From Datnioides undecimradiatus (Eukaryota; Chordata; Actinopteri; Lobotiformes; Datnioididae): a DNA stretch of 64,000 nucleotides. Position numbers and translations under genes: made by a program. Positions 36,719 to 48,768 of the stretch are shown piece by piece. The stretch lies in NCBI GenBank assembly GCA_008933995.1, contig WARS01000052.1, forward strand, positions 4,402,001 through 4,466,000, read 5' to 3'. The notes under the pieces were generated by a model. That model ran no database searches, was not told the DNA's origin, and saw nothing but the letters and a program-made list of their open reading frames with translations. Numbering within the stretch: the stretch's first letter is position 1; each line of letters opens with the position of its first letter.

Positions 36719-38057
36719 ACTGACAATGATGCTGAGGATGATGATGAAGCGAGTGTTGTGTCATGTTGTGTTCTGTGTGTGTGCTGTGTTTGTCAACCCT
36801 CATTTTACATGCGCCAACATGCACAGTGTTTACTGACACTGAATTCCTGAAACACAAAACTAGAGATGTTGCCCAGCTACTGGCCATTTAATCCCACAAC
36901 AGTGATGGGGGTTTTTTTTAGTTAAGATATATGTATTTCACATCAACACATATGGTTAGTGTTTAAGGCTATATTGTCCTCAAAAAGTAGTAAGTTGGCC
37001 ATCAGTTAAGACTTTGACTATTAGTGTAAGTTAAGAGACGTTATTATGATAACATTCATCAAGACCAAAGAAAATGAGTTAAAAGTACCAAACTGTGGCG
37101 TTGCCATGGCCTGGGTTGCTATCTCAATTTTCTGTCTGCCTTCATAGTCTGGTAGATGGAGTTTGTGTCAGTGCAGCTGGGTACATTTGGCAAGTCAACG
37201 GAGAATGCGCTGACAATCAGTCGTCCCATTCTTTCTGTCTCTCACTCCCTCGCTGGCTCTCTCCCTCTCACCACATTTTTTTTTTGTTCGGTTGGCTCTA
37301 GGTGAATTTTTATTCCGTCACTCAGTAACACTGCTGATTTAGTAACTGACAATTTCAGTTATTCATTTAATGTATTCTGTTTCTTTTAAGACATGTTTGT
37401 TCTGCTCGGTACAGCTGTGTACATTTCCCTCCCTTACATCATTGCCTAAAGGACCAGGTTGTGTCAATAGTAACTTAACTATCGCTATGACAACTGAGCA
37501 ACTCTGTCCTCTGAAGAGGCTTGTGTGATAATGTTGAAAGATTATAAATCAACAAAGTTTGTATACAGATTTCCTTTTGTCAAAAGGAGCCATTAGCACA
37601 TTCTTAAATTGATCACATTTAAAAAAAATGCTGCATTTAGATTTTTATTCAGTAGTTAGTGTCGAGTGTGCATTATCATGTAAACAGCATTTAATGATAC
37701 GATGCATTATATTTTAAAAATTAATCATATGCTGTGCAAATACAATGCTTGTCTGCCTAGTAACAACTGACTGTGGCTATTTGAGTAAATGTAGAGGAGT
37801 AAAAAATGCTAAAATTGTAAAGTGGAAAAAAGGGAAAATGCAAAAACACATAAACTGTGCTTAAGCGGACAGGGGACGCTTGAGTAAATGTACTCTGTTA
37901 CTTTCAACCATGCAGACTATAGTCGGTAAAGCGGGTAAACGCCCACTGGTCCCGGTCAGATATAGACGGCAGGTGGATTCCGAGCCGGCAGGGGGCGTCA
38001 TTTCCGCACATTCACATCACTGCTTCGCCGGGCGGGATTTCCGCAATAATATCAAGT
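36719..38057. other. Spacer between tpm4 and rab8a
   Basis: No gene recognised. The right part holds a repeat end (about 37690-37915) that stops some 140 bases before the rab8a start codon. The last 140 bases are richer in CG and presumably carry the rab8a promoter; no TATA box is evident. Confidence 0.5.
37690..37915 (+). mobile_element. Teleost short DNA element, right half, next to the rab8a promoter
   Basis: The end reads TTGAGTAAATGTACTCTGTT then ACTTTCAACCATGCAG, matching the recalled right end of a very common percomorph element (TTGAGTAAATGTACTTAGTTACTTTCCACCACTG). Upstream words (GATGCATTATATTTTAAAA, AGTAACAACTGACTG, GTAGAGGAGTAAAAAATGC) also follow that consensus in order. The left half is not evident. 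A copy of the left half lies at the right edge of the window (from 63641). Probably hAT-like and non-autonomous. Confidence 0.6.
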
Positions 38058-40410
38058 ATGGCGAAGACATACGACTATTTGTTTAAATTACTGTTAATCG
38101 GCGACTCTGGTGTCGGGAAGACCTGTGTTCTGTTCAGGTTTTCAGAAGACGCCTTTAACTCAACGTTTATCTCAACTATAGGTACGGATGTGGTGATGTA
38201 AACTGTGTCTTTCTGTCTGTTTACAATACGCCTATGGGCTGTACTCGTGGCTCAGGCTATTTTCTGGAGTGCTAGCTATGCTACGCTGGCGGCTGGAAGT
38301 CATTTGTCATTTGTCATTGTTAAACAGTCTTAATATTACGTACGGCATTAATATTATTAGCTCGTTTATACGAGACGGCAGGGGGGCGCTGTTACCAGTC
38401 TGTTTCGCTAGGGGCTGAAGTATAAGTACAAATGTCTGCAATATATTACGAAGTCATGCCGGGTGACTCTCGTGCTAGCTAAAGGCAGCGGTTAGCAGAA
38501 TAGCGCTAACGTTAGCTCGGTCTCGTCTACATCCCGGTGAGACACCGGAAAGCCTGATATCTAGTATACTATAGCTTGTTAATATCACCCTTATAACAGC
38601 ACCGTTGATCGGTGATGCACACATTAATTACGCCTGTCGTGACAAGAAGCCCGGGCGCCTCTTATTTACAGTTCATAAGTGTAATTTCTTGTGTCGCAGC
38701 GGTGTGAGCCGATATTTGACAGGTGTAGTACAAGCTAGCAAGCTAACGTTATGATTGACATGCATGATCCTTCTTTATCCCTCCAGGCATTGATTTCAAG
38801 ATTAGGACAATAGAGCTCGACGGCAAGAAGATAAAGTTACAGATATGGTAAGCATGACTTGCTAGTTCCTTTTATGTAAGACATGCGACATGATGCTGGT
38901 TTTTAATGCTGTTGGCTAATAGTTAATGAATGGCGCACACTCTCCTCAAGGTAAAGTAACTTGTATAACGTAAGAATGCACGTAGGTCGTCCTGGTAGTT
39001 CTTGCCCTTTAAACATCTTTACTTGTTGAATTGAATACATTGAATTTACAAGTTATCAGTTATAATTTTTTAAATAATATCCTGTTCATTTATAGTTCAC
39101 GTCTTAAGCATCAGAATCATGGTTTTAAAGTGAATACGTTTAATCAATATATTGTCGAACCTCTTATATTAATCCCTCATTCCTCCTGGCTGCAGCAGTG
39201 TGAACAAACCTTCCCCACCTCCTTAACACATACCTGTCATACTTAACTGAAACTAATAGAAACTTTCTGATAGTATCGATCTCAAAGGCAATTAATGTTC
39301 ACTCTTAAATTAAGTTTCTGATGTACATCGTTGTAAGTTGTGACAATTCTGGTGTTTTTTCAGGGATACGGCCGGCCAGGAGCGCTTCAGAACGATCACG
39401 ACAGCCTATTACAGAGGAGCAATGGTTGGTGTCTTCTCCTGTGACAATCAGCTAAAACATAAATCAGTGTTCTAGGAAGCCAGAGCCTTTTAGTTGAATT
39501 AATACTGTTGGCGCATTGGATTTGCTTTTCTTTACAGGGCATCATGCTTGTCTACGACATCACCAACGAGAAGTCTTTTGAGAATATCAAGAACTGGATC
39601 AGGAACATCGAGGAGGTATTCTTTTCCATGGATATCCTTTCCATGCTTGTTACCTCTTAAAATATCTAAAAAGCGCCAAGAGACACATTTTGACTTTATC
39701 CTCTCTTGATCCAGCATGCATCAGCTGATGTTGAGAAGATGGTCCTTGGCAACAAGTGTGATATCAATGACAAGCGTCAGGTGTCCAAAGACAGGGGGGA
39801 GAAGGTAAGTACTAAGATTATGATGGAATTGTATTTGGTCATTTAAACAAAAACATTGTCACTATTTTACTTGTTTAACATGGAAAACGATGTGTCAACA
39901 ATAGTCTTGGTAAGACATTAACTGATGTAATTTTCTACCTTTTTGTTTCAGCTTGCATTAGAGTATGGGATAAAGTTCATGGAGACCAGTGCAAAGGCCA
40001 ACATCAATGTGGAAAACGTATGTTGATGTACTACCCTGAATTCTAATGTGCTTCACATGGTCGTATGTCATCAGTATGATGTGCAATTGTTCTGGTTTCA
40101 CAGGCATTTTTGACACTTGCCAGAGACATCAAATCAAAAATGGACACAAAATTGGTGAGAATTCTTTGATAATACAACTTAATATTTTGGATTGAGAGAC
40201 GTTATTTGAAACTTTTCACAGTCAATAGCGGCGTTCATTAATACCCGAGCATTTCTGTAGCCACTGAGCCAGCAGTTCTGCATGACGGAGCGGTGACGTG
40301 TTTATCTGTTACAACTGCAGGAGGGCAACACGCCACAGGGGAGCAGTCATGGAGTCAAGATCTCAGAGCCTCAGAAAAAGACCAGCTTCTTCCGCTGTAG
40401 CCTACTCTGA
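38058..40410 (+). CDS. rab8a: Ras-related small GTPase Rab8A
   Basis: Rab GTPase that drives polarised exocytosis and traffic to the plasma membrane and primary cilium. Eight coding exons: 38058-38181, 38787-38847, 39364-39424, 39538-39615, 39715-39804, 39952-40017, 40104-40154 and 40321-40410; 621 nt, 206 aa plus stop (human 207). Visible motifs: P-loop GDSGVGKT (about 15-22), switch [11 protein letters not shown] (62-70), the T72 region TITTAYYRG (a LRRK2 target in mammals), guanine-base motifs NKCD (121-124) and ETSAK (149-153), and a C-terminal CSLL prenylation box. The linker [16 protein letters not shown] is of Rab8A type, while the last residues [11 protein letters not shown] resemble Rab8B. 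Position between tpm4 and cib3 supports rab8a. Confidence 0.95.
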
Positions 40411-41073
40411 GGACCGAGGCCTTCGATCGTGGCTGCCAGCTGGCTGGACATAAATGGACTGTGCTTGCTCTTAGCACTTCCTCCCACCTTCCTTGTTTCT
40501 ACCCACCCATGGCCTGTCCTCCCAGTCCACACAAACCATTATATTCCCAGTAAGCGGAGGACTTCCCCTCCTCTCTTCCTCTTCTCAAAGCTTCCAGTGG
40601 TGCATCTCTTCCATTTTTAAGGCGATCTGTTACTTTCATAGGTCAGAGTGCTTGACTGGTCGAGGACTCAACCAGGAACATTTTCCAGATGTTCCTTATC
40701 ACACAGAAAACAGGCTCTTGCTTCCAACGTCAGTCTCTTTGTACTACGCACTTCTATTCCACACAGCCAGTAGCACAACTGAGAATGAGAAATTATTAAA
40801 TTAATGTCAAGATTTTGGGATTGCAAATACAAATGTGATATTTAGATCTATTTTATTAGTGCTCTTTCCCTTTTTTAAGTTATAAATGTCCGAGACCGAA
40901 AGGCTTGAACTCTTGTGAAACAGAGTTGCACATGCTTTTATTTTAATCTCAGCAGTTGAAGATCATATCACGCATGCAGTCACGGGTCAGTGAGGAGTTA
41001 GACTAAAAGGTTCTTGGTTTGAGTGTAGTCAATCATCTGATGCGTTATCTTTCTCAGATCATTACACACTGAC

Positions 41074-41093
41074 TTTTTTTTTTTTTTTTTTTT
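41074..41093. repeat. Poly-T tract
   Basis: A run of 20 T on the plus strand inside the probable rab8a 3' UTR. Confidence 0.9.
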
Positions 41094-41494
41094 AACCTTT
41101 CAGGTGCTTGAAGGCAGTTTGGTAACACAAACCCTAAAAATACAATCCAGATCTCTTCCTCTGAAAGTCAAGTTCTGCTCTCAGATTATCAGCAGAGCAT
41201 TTGTGAGCTGACATTGTTTCTTCCTGCTTTTGCTTTCTGCGGCGTAGCGACCTGCCTAAATGAAAACGTGCTAATACTGCTTTGTTACCCACTTGTAGGT
41301 ACACCATTCAGGAAAATATCAATTCATTTATCAATAATGTACAGTGTAATAAGATAACAGCTGAAATTATCAGTTTATTCTGCTTATTGTCTTAATTCAT
41401 TTTGAAAAATGCCTGCGAAAGTCTGAGGTGATGTCTTTATACCTCTTGTTTGTCTGATCAGCTGAATAGCAGAAAAGACTCACATTAGAAGTGA

Positions 41495-41580
41495 CTTGAA
41501 ACAATTAATTTACCATTTAAATAACTGACTGAATAACTCATTTATTTTCTCTCTGACTTATTGTTTCAGCTCTGATTAAG
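41495..41580 (+). repeat. Fragment of GATTAATC-rich dispersed repeat
   Basis: Reads GACTTGAAACAATTAATTTA, then AATAACTGACTGAATAACTC, then TTATTGTTTCAGCTCTGATT. This fits the recalled family end (AACGATTAATCGA...ATCGTTTCAGCTCTA). Short and strongly diverged. Confidence 0.4.
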
Positions 41581-43111
41581 ATGACCTCTAAGTGTTGTCT
41601 TGTCTGACATGAAGGTTTTGTAGCGGCTCTGGTTCACAGTCAAGCTAAATGACGTCTCCAGTTATTCGACCATATAAAATCCCTATCGGAGTGCGTTTCA
41701 CACTGTAAGCCCCTTCTCCTCTTGCTATCCACGCAGCTCTCCTTGCACTTTACCAGTAACTCGTGTTTTGTGTGTAGTCTGTGCCAAGTGATAGTTTTGC
41801 AATACAAATACTTAGTTACAAACGTTTTGATCTATTGATACTTGGTAGTATTATGGGCATAATTCCTAAATTTTACTGCACCTACTTATTAATGACATGA
41901 TCTCCTTTTGCTATTTCACTGCTGGTGACCCACTGTCCTGGTATCAGTTCACAGAAAGACATTGCCCTGACTTACTTAAGTAGCTACATATATTTATAAA
42001 AAAAGAAAGGAAAAAGAACTTGCAAGCCTGTTTCTATGCTAATTCCCTGCCAAATACATGAATGCTGGCTTGATGTAAGCTGAAACGTTAGTATTGTACA
42101 TTTCCTGTTTGTGTTTGATTGTGGGCCTTTAGTTTGACAGCCAGGTGGAGCCAGAGACCCAGTATGCTGTGTAGGTGACCACCCGATCTCGAGTTTTAAT
42201 CAGTATTTTGTCAAGAAGATGAGCCACTTTGAGCTAGATTTGTGTGATCCAAACGTACCCACGATTTAACATTGATGTTGAGTCTCTATTTCCACCATTC
42301 CTCATGTTTCCCTCCTGCATTTGTTACGAGTCTGAAAATCAAACTCCTGTATGCACAATATGGAGGGAGGGTCTGCTTTTGCTTGCCTGCACTTTTTTTT
42401 TTGTGTATTTTTTTTAAGTATCAAATAATTTGGGACCTCATTACTACCATGGCCATTTGTCTTAACCGCAAAAACTCAGTTCTGTCATAGGTGAGCTATG
42501 CATTGTGAATCTTGGACCTGTGCATATGTGTGTAATGTACTTTTCAGTTGTACTTGTAGACCTGTACAGTTGAATGTATGGGCTTTGTGTTATTTTTGTT
42601 TTGTGTCATTCACTGAGCCAGAAAACAGGGCGCGCTCTGTTCATAGGAATGGCGTGGCTACATCGATGCGAGTGAAACTCTGCATGATAGCAGGTTAAGT
42701 AGGAAGAGTCCAGACATGCGGAGGTCGCGCCGTTGTGTCTCACTTGAGTGATACTGTAGCTTTAAGTCATAAACAGAAGCATAGGGAGCACAAGCCTGTG
42801 GGACTAGAGCTGTATCTTTTTCAGCTGAAATGATACTCCCTCTTTGATTTTGTTTTTAAATCATATCCTTTTTCTTAAAAATTCCCTATCACATGTCATA
42901 ATATACTGTACATCCCTTTTTACAGCCATATTTTCATTCCATGGATCGTGAAGTACACAGAGTAATACATTTTGAAGAAAAACAAGTGAAAAAAAAACAT
43001 GTAAATATCACATTTAAAAAAAAAAAAAGAGATCTACTTAAATTGTACTGTACTTTCTAAAACCCATATGAAAATGTATCTACAATTTGTAGATATGTGT
43101 ACTTTTGATTT

Positions 43112-43117
43112 AATAAA
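43112..43117 (+). terminator. Poly-A signal, probably of rab8a
   Basis: AATAAA within TTTAATAAAATAAGATTA, the last plus-strand signal before the convergent cib3 gene, whose stop codon lies about 690 bases further on. Confidence 0.55.
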
Positions 43118-43801
43118 ATAAGATTATAAAACTTCACATTTACTGTTTTTATTGGCCGGCTGTCAGAGGAAACTACACTGTCAGATGACCCCGTACTCCC
43201 ACAATGGAGCTTGACTGCTTTCATGACAAATGGGCTCTTCTTTTATTGGCCTGCAATGACCCACTGGAATATTCTGGCATGCGTTTCTTTTATAGTCTGG
43301 TGTAACTGAACCCCTTTAGATACAAAACACAAATCTACTGTTGATGGTCATAACTAATGAGCCTTGTCATGATGGATTGGGTGATGTCACCGCCCTGATG
43401 ATGGGCTTGCAGTCACACCGTGACCGGTATTATTTCTGCATTTTGAAGAATAAAAGAAAGCTCGGATGTGGGCTCGGTGTGTTGGTACAGGTCAAACAAA
43501 GCCGAGCCGTTGCAGTAATGCTCCCATGAAAGACATGACAGTTCAGAGTTAGTCATAGTATTTACTCTGGGTGTTAAATGTCAAAGTCTGATGATCTCTG
43601 TTGAAGTTCACAATGTTTTTGGTTACAATATCTGCTTTTTTTTTATAAAAAACATTCACAATAAAAGTATAATCTAGACATTTATGTGATGATTCGCATG
43701 TTTTTTGGTTGAGAAGTCAGGATTCCCCAGCTTTCCCTCCATTATTTGTGTCCGTCCTTTGGTGCTATTCAAATTAAAAGTGCGCATGATTGCTTCTTTC
43801 T

Positions 43802-46800
43802 TTATATCCGTATGTGGAAGGTGCTGTGAACAGAAATCAGAATAGTCCTGGTTTGATTTTCTCATCAGAAATCATTGTAAAAACACATTTTAGGTAAAGC
43901 AGAGTAGGAAAAGGCACATTATTGGTAAATACTAAAAATATATGTCCCTATGTTTTGTATGTAGGTATGTTAATCTAATGGTATATGGTTACCACTCGCC
44001 TACCTGAGGAAGTCCGGAGCTCTAACAATCATGTGCTGGAAGTCCTCCAGTGACAGACGGCCATCGTTGTCCAGGTCAGCCTCGTCTATCACCTTCTCGC
44101 ACACCATCCTCACCTCGTCCTCTGTCAGCTCATTACGGGTCAGTTTGTTCAGGGTCTTCTCCAGGTCGGACTTGCAGATGAAGTCGTCATTGTTGAAATC
44201 TTGCAAAAAAAAAAAAACAAAACCAAAAAATCAAAAAGCAGGAGAAATGATGATTTGATTAGTTGAACATCTCTTCTGGTAATGAAATGACTTTTTAGAA
44301 ATATAGAAAATTCATTGCTTCCTGCTTCTCAAATGTAAGCGTTTGTGTTTTTTTTAATTTCAATTAATGACATGGAACCAGTTTTGAATTAATGTGGTTG
44401 GAGTTTTCATTATATTGTTATATTTTTGAATTAAACAAGAAAACAGATTAATCAACAATGAAGATAACTATTAGCTGCAGCTGTAGAGATATCCCTCACA
44501 TGTTCTGAATGTACTGGTGTCTATTCTTGTAGCTTATATTTTGCCAGAATAGTCAGTGTATTCAAACTGGACTTTTGCCCAAGTAAATATTCACTTGTTT
44601 TACTTATAATGTTACTGTTAAGGTGAAAATGTCACTGTTAATTTGAAAACTCTTGCTAAGACATCGGTGAAACACATTTGTTAAGCCTTACATGTTCAAC
44701 CAGCACAGCCAGTCTTTCATTGGAGGAATCTGAGCCCATCCTCGTCAGTCTTGCTCATCATAACAAAACTTTACCTTTACAGTATGTCGCCCTCCCTGTT
44801 TTTCCTCCACTATCGGTCTGAATAATGAATGAAAAGTTTCCTTGACCCATGACCACGGCGGATGTGTACGTAACTTCTTCATCTGTCAGCGTTTGTTAAT
44901 TAGGGGGGACCCTGGCGCAGAGCACAAACTGGGCTTTCACAAGCTCTTCGCCTCTATAATGGGCTGGTTAATCATTTATAATGTCCCATGCACCACCCGC
45001 CATGCTTACAGCTCCAAACCCCTTCACTGTGCTCCCTTTTTATATACTTCTGACATATCACATTTTGAATGTCTCAAATTTAAGTGGGAAAATATTAGTT
45101 TGTCATCAAATTTTAAGGCCTGAATGGAGGATTTGTTGGAAAAAAGATGATCCTGTAGACCAGAAAACCTCTTTAACAGTTCAAAACAAACATTGATCTA
45201 TCATGTTGACACTGTCTGACTGTCCATATTACTATTAAATTTACTCATAAGTATATTTTTAAATTGATTCCTTATTTCTATTTAACACCACATAGGAATT
45301 TACAATAAGGGTTAATATACTCTGATGACAGTGTGACTGGTGTTGACAGTCATTTTACCAATGGCCTATTTCTAAATCCATTTATTCCAGTTGTTGGTAG
45401 TATAACCATTTCTTATATATATATTTGTTCATGTTGATACTGTAGTAATGTCAAATATATTTCTTTATTTTTTTGCAAATTCAACAATACATGTTTATTT
45501 CTGTGCACCTCTTTGCCCCCTCCATCAGATATCCAAGCTAACACTTCATCTACTTTTCTACATGCTGGGTTTTAATCGGGTCAACGGTAAAGGAGGAGAG
45601 TAAAGGAAAAAATGTGTTTCATATAAAACATTATGGTGCAGTCAATAATGAAAAAAAGCTCAACAAAACCTCCTCTTTGAATATTTTACCGTAAATTTTG
45701 AAAGCGTAGTAGGCCTTGAGGTCTCGCGGAGCCATCTCACTTAGGACTGAAAACATGTCCAAGAAGTCGTCCAGTGTCATGTTTCCCTCTCCGTCCTCGG
45801 AGAAAACCTCAGCGATCCTCTGACGAAATGGGTTGTCCTGGACAGAGGAGACACCAGGACGTCCATAAACTGTGAGTGAGCAGTTCAGGTGATCATGCAG
45901 AACCATGATCTGGTGTTGGTTTGGTGCAGTGGCTCTCCTGTATGCTACACCAGTGTGTATTTTTCCTTATTTTATATCTCACGTCTGACAAATCAGAATT
46001 CAAGTAAGCTGCAAAATCAACACAATTAAAAATAATAATAAATGACAATAAGGGAAAGTGTAATCTTCACAGTCTTACTTTCCCTTTCTCAGGACATGTC
46101 AGTGACCAGCGTGTTCACACACCTGTTTACCTTGCTGTCATTGTGTAAAGAGCCATATAATTGACCCATTTCCAACAAGTGTGTCCTGAGGGGACTCACC
46201 ACCATTCTTCAAGTTTAAAGGAGTCGGGTAACGTATAACCTTTCAAAGAATTCTGTCGATTAGTTGGCCATTAATTATGGATTGGGAACACAGGGGGAGA
46301 GAGCGGGTCTGCAGGGTGTGTGTGGACCAGTGGGTCTACCTTCAGCTCTGGCATGCTGCCAATCAGCTCATATGGTAGCTTCACATCTGGTCGGTTGGTG
46401 TAGTCAAGTGGAACGAGCTGCGGTGCCAAATCCCGATAGCGGTAGAAGAGTCTGGGAAAGGTTTAAAAAATTTACTTTCAATATTAAATTACAAGATATC
46501 ATCTACGTTATGTCGTTGTGTGTTTTACACAGTTAAGTAGTGATAGTGAACTCCCGCTGTTGAGCTGGCAACTGCTGTTTTCTCCGTTGTGGTGAGGACT
46601 GGAAATTAAATTTCAGTGTATTAAAGGTCTGAAATCAAGATTTTAAATCCAGTGTGATCTCAGTGGTTGCCTGCACTTCTGCAGGACACGTTGCCTGATG
46701 CTGCAGTTTAGAGTTACAGTGTAGTATTGTGCACAACAGCTCCAGCAATGACACAAATAAGTTAAGATTAACCCTTTTTTGATACCAATTGAAGCAATTT

Positions 46801-47038
46801 GCTCACCTGAGTATTTCTTTCCTTGTAAAATATGTGCAGTCCTGCAAATAAAAAAAAAAAAATCAGATCATGGCAAACAAGTTATAACATAAATCATTAG
46901 GATGCCACAGTCTGGTGCAAAACTACTTATTTTATTATATTTATACATACTCACATAATTAACATAATAGAAGAGATTTTCCAGCAAAGTAATTAAAAGT
47001 CATGCATTTATGCATTTATATATATTATATGTATATTT

Positions 47039-47086
<48 letters not shown>

Positions 47087-47388
47087 CACACACTACCTCT
47101 GAAGTAACTGTAAACTTTCCAAAGACAGATTCTACAGAGCGGTGAGGAAGAAAAGTATTAAAACTATTAAATCAACGCCATCAGGAGAGCTTTGACCAGT
47201 TCAACACACAAAAAAGAAGTGTGACAGGTGTGTTAGTCTTGTTTACAGATGCCGGAAGCTAGTATTGATAAGACGAGCAGCGTCAGAGTGACTGAGACTA
47301 ATCGTTTCATTCAGAAAGAAACAGGACTGACACCAACCTGATAGGCATCTAGCTGCTGTGCTGTAAAGATGGTCTGCTTATTCCCCAT
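43802..47388 (-). CDS. cib3: Calcium and integrin-binding family member 3
   Basis: EF-hand protein of the CIB family; CIB2 and CIB3 are auxiliary subunits of the TMC1/2 mechanotransduction channel in hair cells. Six coding exons, high to low: 47388-47338, 46841-46807, 46451-46340, 45837-45690, 44199-44004 and 43823-43802; 564 nt, 187 aa plus stop, the same as human CIB3. It starts [17 protein letters not shown], close to human MGNKQTVF, and ends APDFLSTFHIRI. The two C-terminal EF-hand loops look able to bind calcium: [14 protein letters not shown] and [16 protein letters not shown]. The last exon codes only seven residues plus stop, joined in phase. It lies tail-to-tail with rab8a. Human HSH2D, which sits between RAB8A and CIB3, was not found. 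Confidence 0.95.
44320..44490 (-). repeat. Old dispersed repeat in cib3 intron (GATTAATC-rich family)
   Basis: Reads GCTTCTCAAATGTAAGCGTT then, further on, CAGATTAATCAACAATGAAG and ATTAGCTGCAGCTGTAG. These match the recalled family in the orientation that ends GTTAGTTGCAGCCCTA. It is the fourth copy in the window. Confidence 0.5.
47042..47092. repeat. CA microsatellite in cib3 intron 1
   Basis: About 51 bases of nearly pure (CA)n with one CG interruption. Confidence 0.97.
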
Positions 47389-48768
47389 GTCTGAGCCTCA
47401 GGTCCATCGCTGCTCCGTCGACATCGAGTGCTTTTTTGGGGGGTGTGTTTGTGGATATGTCAGATATGAAATACTGGGACAAAAGGAAGCCAGAGCCAAA
47501 GAGGAGATCAGGTGTCGGGCTGCCACAGGGCCCTTTGGTCCCCATTATAATGGCAGCATTTCATCGTTTTCTCCATTGTGAATAGCAGCCCCTTTGAGAA
47601 TGAATAAGGGCTGTCGTCCAGCATCATGCCAAGTGGTATCAACCCCCTTTAGTGCCACTCTATGGCCAACGCCTCGGCTGCTGCTCAGGTTACACTCTTC
47701 AGAGACAGGGTTTTGTAGTGGGCAAATAGACTTTTTGATGTGAGACAAGTTTTGTTTCGGCTGAAAACTGAAATTATTCGATATTTATCCAATAATTAAG
47801 TGCATTTTTGCAGTTTTTGGTCAGCTGACGTAAAACTAAGCTCGAAATTAAGCATCGCCTGCCTTTATAGCCTGCCATTATAATTTAGATTAACGGATGC
47901 ACACCATGACTAATACATGCATTCCACCTCAGTCACTCTTTTGTACTTTGCATGAGGAATAAAGAAGATAAGTCCTAGAACAATGAGCGGCTGAATTGAC
48001 ATAAAGAAAGGTGTACTATAAATCTTATTAGGTTTCCTTTAGTTAATCATACATGGATATATCAGTGGGTCGCGACCTCTCAAAGGGACCAGAGGTCATG
48101 TCATCTGTATCATACTATGCAACATCAGCTCACAGCTACTCTATCAAACTCATCACACCTCACTGATGTGATGATAACTTTAACAGGGCTTTATAATAAC
48201 AGTATATGTCGCCTGGCGTTGATGTATGCACTGGTGTCTCTCTTCCAACAGCTTTCACCTTCTCTAAAGCAGCTCTGCTCATTCACTCCCTGCCTGGAAG
48301 GTTCATTTTCTCACAAGGATATGACTTCAAGCACGTCCTGAATTGCCGCTGCTTTGTTCAAGCTTTGAACCACACTGACAAGTTATACAGGACTGCCATT
48401 TCCAAGAGCATGTTTTCTTTAACACCCGGTATTCACTGCTTCGTGTTGTCTGGAAATGCGAACTATGAGATGACCTACGATGGCTCGAGGAAATGGGGGG
48501 AATAGAAAACCAGTTAAAAGAAGAAAATGAGCTTTGAACTCAGTATATGTAATTCAAGGCTGAGTGGCAAAAGAGGGATATCTGGCAGTTTACAGCCTAA
48601 AAAGGTTTGACTTGTTGGTTTTGTTACTGATAGAAAATTAAGAAAATTATATCTTAAAACTGATTTTCATAAACTTGCTCTCCTTCCTAACCATCCTGTG
48701 TTTTGATTAGTGTTCAAAATTGAAAGAACCTTAAGATTAAATTTCACTTGCTGTCTTTTCTCTGGCAG
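47389..48768. other. Spacer between cib3 and the SLC1-like gene
   Basis: It should hold the cib3 promoter at its left end and a 5' untranslated exon of the SLC1-like gene somewhere to the right, because the coding exon at 48769 starts at a splice acceptor. A short hAT-like terminal sequence (CAGTGGGTCGCGACCTCTCA) lies at 48063-48105. No coding sequence was recognised. Confidence 0.45.
48063..48105 (+). mobile_element. hAT-like element end, fragment
   Basis: CAGTGGGTCGCGACCTCTCA then AAGGGACCAGAGGTCATG resembles the left end of short teleost hAT-type elements (CAGTGGTTCCCAACCTGGGGGTCGGGACCCC). Only a fragment is evident. Confidence 0.35.

Larger units (their letters stand above)
40411..43117 (+). 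other. rab8a: Probable long 3' UTR of rab8a
   Basis: No coding sequence recognised from the rab8a stop to an AATAAA at 43112-43117. Nothing earlier looks like a strong canonical poly-A signal, so the 3' UTR may be about 2.7 kb. It contains a poly-T run (41074-41093) and a diverged dispersed repeat (41495-41580). An earlier non-canonical end is possible. Confidence 0.45.

Noticed and set aside
36719-38057. Search for HSH2D and FAM32A, human neighbours of RAB8A and CIB3
   Set aside because: Neither protein could be recognised here or in the other spacers of the window.
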